From an uncultured Acidimicrobium sp. (GTDB lineage: Bacteria; Actinomycetota; Acidimicrobiia; Acidimicrobiales; Ilumatobacteraceae), in assembly GCA_903895515.1 (NCBI GenBank), contig CAITUB010000195.1, forward strand, positions 1 through 5,496: a stretch of 5,496 nt of DNA. Direction: 5' to 3'. Position numbers and translations under genes: made by a program. The notes beneath the pieces were generated by a model. It was not told where the DNA came from, searched no databases, and was given only the letters and a program-made list of their open reading frames with translations. This document shows positions 1 through 4,487 of the stretch, piece by piece. Numbering within the stretch: the stretch's first letter is position 1; each line of letters begins with the position of its first letter.

Positions 1-127
1 CCCCTGTCCGTCTCATACGAGTTTCTAGAAACCGTCCGCACATCCAAGCCAATGATTTGATAAAGAGATTCCATGGTAATATATAAAAAGTATAAAAATA
101 GAATCAACCACCGTTCAATTTAGGACT

Positions 128-135
128 GGGGGGGG
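128..135 (+). repeat. Eight-G homopolymer
   Basis: Eight consecutive G residues lie directly beside an AT-only tract. Homopolymers like this are rare in the rest of the window and are common sites of length error or slippage. It marks the left region as low-complexity sequence and is a plausible weak point of the assembly. Confidence 0.9.
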
Positions 136-136
136 T

Positions 137-154
137 TATTATATATATATAATA
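137..154. repeat. 18-bp perfect AT palindrome
   Basis: The 18 bases from 137 to 154 are their own reverse complement and consist only of A and T, with a central alternating AT run at 141-150. The tract could extrude or melt easily. It is not next to a supported gene, so I do not assign it promoter, origin or terminator function. Confidence 0.85.
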
Positions 155-333
155 TACCTATAATGAAAACGACGCGGTGTTACCGGCCGAAACACAAACA
201 ATATATCAACCGTCAATCACGGAAATGTCGGCCTCCCAATCCAAACAAAAAACCCAAACCGTTCCAAGACATTATTATGTATCCTTTCGGTAAAGGCCAG
301 CGTAGAATAGGGGTCGAACAAACACCCGACCTC

Positions 334-375
334 CTAACACCCATCCTCGATAAATGTTTGCGCCTCAGTACTCAT
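334..375 (-). pseudogene. Truncated start of the next ccm-operon gene (ccmC?)
   Basis: Downstream of the ccmB stop on the minus strand there is an AAGGG Shine-Dalgarno-like motif (384-388), eight bases of spacing, and an ATG at 375. The frame reads MSTEAQTFIEDGC and then meets TAG at 334-336. The gap of 15 bases after the ccmB stop and the good ribosome site look like a genuine operon gene start. In System I cytochrome c maturation clusters the gene after ccmB is commonly ccmC, a haem-handling membrane protein. The frame closes where sequence character changes, so I infer that the gene is cut by the junction. The identity as ccmC rests on context only; it may also be a chance short frame. Confidence 0.3.
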
Positions 376-383
376 ATGTATTG

Positions 384-388
384 CCCTT
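384..388 (-). promoter_or_regulatory. Shine-Dalgarno-like site after ccmB
   Basis: On the minus strand AAGGG lies eight bases upstream of the ATG at 375 and just after the ccmB stop codon. It is one of the better ribosome-site matches in the window and is the main reason for treating that ATG as a true start of a third, now interrupted, operon gene. Confidence 0.35.
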
Positions 389-390
389 CA

Positions 391-1080
391 TCATTCCTCA
401 ATTAGCGAGCCAAATGACAGCAGGCCACCTAACCCAAATACCGCAGCGAAAACCGCGAGCACTCCAACCCACGGCCACCCTTCGCCAACGGTTACTCCAC
501 CACTTCTAAATGCCGACTCAGTTGCCCGAGTTGCACAGATCAGAACTGGAGCGACTACCGGAAGCAAAAGCAGTGGAAGCAATGTTTCACGACCTCGAGC
601 ACCTGCAGTCAAACCGCCATACAGAGTACCTACGAAGGCCAATCCGGCTGTAGCGCACAGCACGCAAGTGACCAAGAGCACTACTCCTGATCCATTTACA
701 TTCACGCGATACAGCACGACAGCGGCAACGAATAGCACCGATTCCAGAACCAGCAACTGCACAAACAGTGCAACGGACTTTCCAATAAAAATCCCCTGCG
801 GGTTCACGCCTGCAACACGCAATGAATCCAGCGCCCCGTCGTAGGTTTCAACAGCAAACGTTCGTTGCACCAAAATAAACAGTGAAAACAGCGTTGCCAG
901 CCACACCAACCCGCCAGCAACACGCTGCAACACATCATCGTTGTCTAGTGCGAACGCAAACATGATCATGACCAAACCAGAAAATGGCAGCACCTGATTC
1001 GACACCACGCGCGAGCGCAGTTCAATACGCAAATCTTTTGCGGCAACCGCACGCGCAATTCGACTCACCGACATACTCAT
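391..1080 (-). CDS. ccmB: Haem exporter membrane subunit CcmB
   Basis: CcmB is the membrane subunit that pairs with the ATPase CcmA in the CcmABCD complex, which acts on haem loading and release of the chaperone CcmE during System I cytochrome c maturation in the cytoplasmic membrane. The 229-residue protein is full family length. It begins with a charged cytoplasmic segment (KDLRIELRSR, residues 15-24) followed by about six hydrophobic segments near 28-45, 53-72, 101-124, 130-156, 164-184 and 201-222. The motif around GALDSLRVAG (82-91) with the preceding QRTFAVE, the P-x-G-I-F-I-GK segment (94-101) and the LLPLLLLPVVAP stretch (167-178) are typical of the family. Its ATG overlaps the ccmA stop by four bases (ATGA), so the two are probably translationally coupled. 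A second ATG lies two codons in. The C-terminus ending in LIEE looks natural, so the gene appears intact although sequence character changes shortly downstream. Confidence 0.9.
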   Translation of the reverse strand: MSMSVSRIARAVAAKDLRIELRSRVVSNQVLPFSGLVMIMFAFALDNDDVLQRVAGGLVWLATLFSLFILVQRTFAVETYDGALDSLRVAGVNPQGIFIGKSVALFVQLLVLESVLFVAAVVLYRVNVNGSGVVLLVTCVLCATAGLAFVGTLYGGLTAGARGRETLLPLLLLPVVAPVLICATRATESAFRSGGVTVGEGWPWVGVLAVFAAVFGLGGLLSFGSLIEE

Positions 1081-1727
1081 TGTGAATCACGCACCTGTCC
1101 AGCAACAAGCGAAACCGTTCGCGTAGCAAGTTGTTGCGCCCGCTCAATTTCGTGCGACGCCACAACAACGGTTGCGCCAGACGCAGCCGCTTCTTTCACA
1201 ATGCGATCAATTTCATCGCGACCCTTTGCGTCCAGCCCAGCGTGCGGTTCATCGAGCAACCACAATTCGGCACGGCGCACCACCAGGCACGCCAACGCAC
1301 AGCGGCGCTTTTGGCCAGCAGACAATTCCGAAACTCTGCGACTTGCCAACTTGCCGTCAATGGCCATTCGTTCCATGGCAGAAGTTCGTTCCTGCGGAGA
1401 AGCGCCGACAACCGTTGACCAGAACGACACATTTTCGGCAATGGTGAGTTCGCCAAATAATCCGTTCTGATGACCGAGCAATCCAACACGCTCGCGAACC
1501 GACTCACGATCAACGGTTAAATCAAATCCCAACACGTTTGCCGTGCCACGAATGACAGGCATCAGACCCGCGCATGCTCGCAGCAACGTTGACTTGCCTG
1601 CGCCGTTTGGGCCTTGCAACAACACAATTTCATTTCGCTCAACATTCAGTGTCACGCCCGCCAATGCCGGATACCCGTTGTACACCGCAACCGCGTCTAC
1701 GAAATTGATTACTGAATCAGCAGACAT
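1077..1727 (-). CDS. ccmA: Haem exporter ATP-binding protein CcmA
   Basis: This is the cytoplasmic ATPase of the Ccm haem-handling ABC complex, working with CcmB encoded next to it. Numbering from the GTG three bases upstream (217 residues), it shows a Walker A motif GPNGAGKST (40-48), Q-loop glutamine in GHQNG (Q88), the ABC signature LSAGQ (136-140) followed by KRR as is usual in CcmA, Walker B WLLDEP (157-162) with the catalytic glutamate, D-loop GLD (165-167) and H-loop histidine (H193). All catalytic elements are present and the length is normal for the family. Two starts are possible: GTG at 1730 (four-base overlap with the crotonase stop) or ATG at 1727 (one-base TGATG overlap). I chose the ATG; neither has a clear ribosome site, which suits coupled translation. 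CcmB follows with an ATGA overlap. A generic ABC ATPase is the alternative, but the partner gene settles it. Confidence 0.92.
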   Translation of the reverse strand: MSADSVINFVDAVAVYNGYPALAGVTLNVERNEIVLLQGPNGAGKSTLLRACAGLMPVIRGTANVLGFDLTVDRESVRERVGLLGHQNGLFGELTIAENVSFWSTVVGASPQERTSAMERMAIDGKLASRRVSELSAGQKRRCALACLVVRRAELWLLDEPHAGLDAKGRDEIDRIVKEAAASGATVVVASHEIERAQQLATRTVSLVAGQVRDSQ

Positions 1728-2467
1728 CACGAACCCGTGAACTTTGGCTGTCGCTTTTCCATAAAGGCTTCTCTGCCTTCGCGTGCGTCGCTACTGGCGA
1801 GAGCTTCCTCGCGACAAGCGGTAACTAGCGCATCAATGATTGGCTCGCCCGCGCTCGACTCCAATGCAACTTTGTGACCGCGAATGGTCAGCGGCGCAAG
1901 CTTGGCAATGTCACTCGCCCATGCAAGCGCATCGTCAAGAGTTCCTAGTCGATGGATCGAACCCAAGCGCGCAAGTTCTTCTGCCGAATAGTTACTTGCG
2001 GTCAGCAACATATTTCGTGCAACTGGCCATGACAATTCGCGAACGATGCGTTCAATGGTCCAATGGTTCACTACTAAACCCAATTTTGCAGCGGGAACAC
2101 CAATCACACTTGTTGGTGTTGCAACTCGCACATCGCAGGCAACAACGAGTTGTGCTCCAGCACCTAGTGCTGGTCCGTCAATTGCGGCAATCGTGACACA
2201 CGACAGTTGTGTAAATCCACGAAGCACTTCGCTCAGTGATTCGTGAAACACTTCCTCACGAACTCCAGCCAAATCGGCTCCTGCACAAAACGCAGGTGCT
2301 GCTCCCGTGAGCACCAGCGCGCGTACTTTGCGCTTTTGCGCTTCCACCTGGGCTTCACGAATGAGTTGCAGCGAATCAAGATCCACCGCGTTTCTGCGCT
2401 CGGGACGGTTTAGCGTGAGCAGAGCCACGTCGTCGCGCCAATCAACAAGAACAACGCTCTTGCTCAT
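1727..2467 (-). CDS. EchA6-like crotonase-fold protein, probably not a hydratase
   Basis: This 246-residue protein belongs to the enoyl-CoA hydratase/isomerase (crotonase) family. The N-terminal LNRPERRNAVD (19-29), the first oxyanion-hole segment AFCAGADL (59-66) and the second IDGPALGAGAQL (96-107) are clear, so acyl-CoA binding is likely. The two glutamates that activate water in true hydratases are missing: the usual GGGCE is GAGAQ (Q106) and the usual QPE is VPA (A126). From memory it matches mycobacterial EchA6 closely, including the LGL-x3-W-I-R region (129-140), RLGTLDDALAWA (173-184) and the terminal MEKRQPKFTGS. EchA6 carries acyl-CoA rather than hydrating it, so a binding or shuttle role is inferred. 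The ATG at 2467 is chosen because AGAGGT lies five bases upstream; a longer reading to 2533 would overlap the divergent gene and lacks family similarity. Its stop overlaps the ccmA start, making it the first gene of the operon. Confidence 0.85.
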   Translation of the reverse strand: MSKSVVLVDWRDDVALLTLNRPERRNAVDLDSLQLIREAQVEAQKRKVRALVLTGAAPAFCAGADLAGVREEVFHESLSEVLRGFTQLSCVTIAAIDGPALGAGAQLVVACDVRVATPTSVIGVPAAKLGLVVNHWTIERIVRELSWPVARNMLLTASNYSAEELARLGSIHRLGTLDDALAWASDIAKLAPLTIRGHKVALESSAGEPIIDALVTACREEALASSDAREGREAFMEKRQPKFTGS

Positions 2468-2472
2468 TGTTG

Positions 2473-2478
2473 ACCTCT
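2473..2478 (-). promoter_or_regulatory. Ribosome-binding site of the crotonase gene
   Basis: AGAGGT on the minus strand lies five bases before the ATG at 2467. It fixes the start of the crotonase gene there rather than at the upstream in-frame ATG at 2533, and agrees with where similarity to the crotonase family begins. Confidence 0.6.
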
Positions 2479-2503
2479 GCCATCTACCATGAGATGCAAG
2501 GTT

Positions 2504-2803
2504 ATGACTTCCACCCCTCAGCCCTCTAAACAAGCCGAGACTGTTGATGTTTCAGGCGACCCTGTTCGGCTTCGCCGCGCATTAATCGATCGCTGGACCA
2601 AGCTCGCTAAGCGCGTGGGATACCTCAGTTTTGGGGTGTCCATCGTTGCAGTGTTTACCGGGTTAGCGACTTCGTTCACTCCTCTCGTCGGCAAACTCGC
2701 AACCGGCGGTCTCGTTGTTGGTTCAATTCTTCTCGCACCATCCATCGTTCTCGGTTACGCAATCAAAGCTGCCGAGAAAGAAGATCGCCTAAACGGCAAT
2801 TAG
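2504..2803 (+). CDS. Small two-helix membrane protein of unknown function
   Basis: I do not recognise this protein. It is 99 residues from the ATG at 2504, or 104 from an in-frame ATG at 2489. The first 37 residues are polar and end in a basic stretch (RLRRALIDRWTKLAKR). Two hydrophobic segments follow, about residues 38-57 and 63-89, joined by a short loop, and the C-terminus is short and charged (KAAEKEDRLNGN). Basic residues before the first helix suggest both ends face the cytoplasm. No catalytic motif is visible. Neither start has a well-spaced ribosome site; AAGG is only two bases before the ATG at 2504. The gene heads a plus-strand cluster, with the TetR gene 16 bases downstream, and is divergent from the crotonase gene with a gap of only 36 bases. 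A role linked to the envelope or to lipid handling would fit the neighbours but is a guess. Confidence 0.7.
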   Translation: MTSTPQPSKQAETVDVSGDPVRLRRALIDRWTKLAKRVGYLSFGVSIVAVFTGLATSFTPLVGKLATGGLVVGSILLAPSIVLGYAIKAAEKEDRLNGN

Positions 2804-2819
2804 TAAATCTGATACCACC

Positions 2820-3404
2820 ATGGCACTTCGACTCCCCGCAATTGAACGCAAAGAACAAGTTCTCGATGTTGCGTTGTCGGTGTTTGCCGTAAAAGGTTTC
2901 CACGACACGTCCATGAACGACATCGCTGAAGCAGCCGGCGTAACGAAGCCGGTGGTGTATCAGCATTACGAATCCAAGCGCGCATTATTTCTGGCAATCA
3001 TTGACCACGTCGGCGATCGCATGATTGATGTGTTGACCGCAGCCACGAGCGGGCTCACCGATGGTCAAGCACAAGTAGAAGCTGGAATGATTGCGTTCTT
3101 TACATGGGTGGAACGCGACAAAAACGCATTCAAGTTTTTGTTCGACAGCGGCACTCAAAATGACGAAGAATTCACTGTTGCAATCCGTAAAGTTCTGGAT
3201 CGCTCGGCAGAGGCCATTGCTCCACTGATCGCCATTGACTTAGACCCAATTCATGTGCGCACTCTTGCGCACGGTGTTGCAGGCGCCAGCGAAGGAGTCG
3301 CGCGCTTTCTCATCAACAACAACACTGCGTTTAACGGCGAGCAAATAGGTAAACAAATCGCCAACTTGGTGTGGGCGGGCTTGCGCGGAGTTGACTCGGA
3401 GTAG
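2820..3404 (+). CDS. TetR-family regulator, FasR-like
   Basis: This 194-residue protein has the TetR layout: an N-terminal DNA-binding domain (about 8-57) with the helix-turn-helix and following helix in MNDIAEAAGVTKPVVYQHYE (32-51), then an all-helical ligand-binding and dimerisation domain (about 60-194). The opening RLPAIERKEQVLDVA, the phrase GVTKPVVYQHYESK, the FFTWVERDKNAFKFLF segment (93-108), the GVAGASEGVARF motif (152-163) and the terminal WAGLRG resemble, from memory, mycobacterial FasR, a fatty-acid synthesis regulator that senses long-chain acyl-CoA. Ligand and targets here are inferred. It begins 16 bases after the small membrane-protein gene and ends 10 bases before the DtxR gene, so it is probably cotranscribed. 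The divergent crotonase operon is a natural candidate target. No strong ribosome site precedes the ATG, and I found no obvious palindromic operator in the short intergenic gaps. Confidence 0.85.
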   Translation: MALRLPAIERKEQVLDVALSVFAVKGFHDTSMNDIAEAAGVTKPVVYQHYESKRALFLAIIDHVGDRMIDVLTAATSGLTDGQAQVEAGMIAFFTWVERDKNAFKFLFDSGTQNDEEFTVAIRKVLDRSAEAIAPLIAIDLDPIHVRTLAHGVAGASEGVARFLINNNTAFNGEQIGKQIANLVWAGLRGVDSE

Positions 3405-3414
3405 CCTGACACTC

Positions 3415-4077
3415 ATGGCGCACCCTGGCGAACACCACCCCGCATTCGAAGAATATTGCGAATGTATTTTTGAACTTCGCGAGGATCACTTAGACGTTAT
3501 TCAGGCTCGCGTTGCAGAACGGCTCGATGTCTCGCGTCCTTCAGTTTCCGAAATGATTAAGCGCATGGAGACCGAAGGTCTCATTCGATTGCGCGGTACG
3601 CGAATTGTGCTCACACCAGAAGGTGAAAAGCTTGCCGAATCTGTGGTTCGCAAACATCGCACAGCCGAGCGTTTCCTTACCGACATACTCGGGCTTCCAT
3701 GGGCCCTTGCCCACCACGAAGCATGCAAGTGGGAACACGTGTTGAGTCCCGATGTTGAAGAAGCAATTACTCGATTACTCGGCAATCCAACAACGTGTCC
3801 TCACGGCAACCCAATTCCTGGTTCGAATTACATCGAAGAACCAACTCACCCACTTGTCGACGTACGCGTTGGTTCAGCGTTTACCGTTTCGCGCATTCCC
3901 GAAGAACTCGAATACGCGCCTGGAATGTTGGAATTTCTTGAATCGGCACAACTCACGCCAGGCGTTACCGGCACTGTTACCACCTCTTCAGCCGACGGCT
4001 CACTAACCGTCCGTTTGCATGACATGGACGTCAACATCACGTCGTTTGCCAGCAATCGAATTCTTGTTCGTGCATGA
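3415..4077 (+). CDS. DtxR/IdeR-family metal-dependent regulator
   Basis: A 220-residue three-domain DtxR-type regulator, which in this family binds DNA when loaded with Fe(II) or Mn(II). Residues 10-75 form the winged helix (EEYCECIFEL, then RVAERLDVSRPSVSEMIKRM as recognition region). The dimerisation and metal domain follows (76-140) with HRTAER, HEACKWEH and NPTTCPHGNPIPG. Residues matching the DtxR metal ligands are H81, E85, H100, C104, E107 and H108. The position of DtxR Met10 is Glu13, whereas MntR has Asp there. Residues about 148-220 resemble the C-terminal SH3-like domain, which MntR of Bacillus lacks. An upstream TTG at 3391 would overlap the TetR gene; the ATG at 3415 is chosen because it is ten bases after that stop and family similarity starts there. 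The stop overlaps the lipoprotein ATG. Iron is the likelier metal, but the mixed ligand set leaves manganese open. Confidence 0.88.
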   Translation: MAHPGEHHPAFEEYCECIFELREDHLDVIQARVAERLDVSRPSVSEMIKRMETEGLIRLRGTRIVLTPEGEKLAESVVRKHRTAERFLTDILGLPWALAHHEACKWEHVLSPDVEEAITRLLGNPTTCPHGNPIPGSNYIEEPTHPLVDVRVGSAFTVSRIPEELEYAPGMLEFLESAQLTPGVTGTVTTSSADGSLTVRLHDMDVNITSFASNRILVRA

Positions 4078-4475
4078 ACGTAGTAACGCGAAGTTCCCTT
4101 GTTGTAGTGGCGATGTGCTCGCTTGCTGCATGTTCGACAACAATCGTTGATACCGCACCAACTTCTACGCTTGTAGCGCCAACCACTGTCGTTCCAACAG
4201 GAACCGCAGCGGAGCTGTTTGCTCAGCTACACACGACTATTGGAGAAATGTCAAAGGCAATAAGCGACAGCAATGGCGACATGGCAAAGACCAAGCTTGC
4301 AGAAATTCGAGAACTTTGGACGGTGCTGCAACCACAAATTGCAGACCGTGGCGATCAATTCATGCAAGACATGCAACGCATTATTGATCTTGCTGCATCT
4401 TCAGTAGAGCGCAACCGCCCGGCTGATGCCGACAAGTCGTTGCGTTTTCTCTCGCTTGTTATTGAAACGCTGTAA
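4074..4475 (+). CDS. Small predicted lipoprotein, function unknown
   Basis: The 133-residue protein begins with a lipoprotein signal: a short basic start, a hydrophobic core (SLVVVAMCSL) and the lipobox LAAC with the lipidated cysteine at C20. A T/P/V-rich linker (21-44) leads to a helical C-terminal domain (45-133) including IRELWTVLQPQIADRG (78-93) and a NRPADADKSLRFL segment (114-126). It should be anchored on the outer face of the cytoplasmic membrane. I do not recognise the family; the helical pattern with W and Q/D/E-rich turns loosely recalls the periplasmic helical modules that accompany iron permeases, which is weak evidence. Its ATG overlaps the stop of the DtxR-like gene by four bases (ATGA), so the two are probably translated together. 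That coupling suggests a metal-related or envelope-stress role, by context only. It ends five bases before the convergent helicase stop. Confidence 0.8.
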   Translation: MNVVTRSSLVVVAMCSLAACSTTIVDTAPTSTLVAPTTVVPTGTAAELFAQLHTTIGEMSKAISDSNGDMAKTKLAEIRELWTVLQPQIADRGDQFMQDMQRIIDLAASSVERNRPADADKSLRFLSLVIETL

Positions 4476-4487
4476 CTAACTAGTTAC
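4472..4487. other. Palindrome shared by two convergent stop codons
   Basis: A 10-bp perfect palindrome (4477-4486) lies inside a slightly longer inverted repeat GTAACT/AGTTAC (4472-4487). It contains the stop codons of both the lipoprotein gene (4473-4475, plus) and the HelD-like gene (4480-4482, minus). The stem is short and AT-rich with no U-tract, so it is a poor intrinsic terminator; it may be no more than overlapping stop codons. Confidence 0.35.

Larger units (their letters stand above)
1..340. other. Atypical gene-free left edge, possibly foreign or chimeric
   Basis: This stretch holds no coding region I can support. It is AT-rich (especially about 75-165), contains an eight-G run and a long AT palindrome, and from about 160 to 360 its plus strand is rich in A and C with short A-runs and C-runs, quite unlike the compact, balanced coding sequence to its right. 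The only long open frame (163-405, plus) would encode a K/R/P/N/Q-rich protein with no recognisable domain and would overlap the end of ccmB. A bacterial ccm operon would normally continue here. I infer an assembly join, an insertion, or a recombination junction near 335-375. It has a eukaryotic-intergenic look, but I cannot name a source. Confidence 0.5.

Noticed and set aside
311..380. Possible tRNA gene on the minus strand suggested by a GTTCGACCC T-loop-like motif
   Set aside because: The flanking bases do not form a five-base-pair T stem, and no acceptor stem, D arm or anticodon arm can be folded around it; the A-box candidate near 363-374 is a poor match.
163..405. An 80-codon plus-strand open frame in the left region
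   Set aside because: Its product is a K/R/P/N/Q-rich low-complexity chain with no domain, it lies in compositionally odd sequence, has no ribosome site, and overlaps the end of ccmB.
1131..1513. Several overlapping open frames on both strands inside ccmA
   Set aside because: They are shadows of ccmA, which has every ABC ATPase motif in order; the alternative frames have no domains or ribosome sites.
2468..2533. N-terminal extension of the crotonase to an ATG at 2533
   Set aside because: The extra 22 residues do not resemble the family, would overlap the divergent gene, and a good ribosome site sits just before the ATG at 2467.
3391..3414. TTG start for the DtxR-like gene
   Set aside because: GGAG abuts the TTG with no spacing, the extension overlaps the TetR gene, and the family-like sequence begins after the ATG at 3415.
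4472..4487. Bidirectional intrinsic terminator between the lipoprotein and HelD-like genes
   Set aside because: The inverted repeat is only six base pairs, AT-rich and lacks a T tract on either strand, so termination function is not supported.
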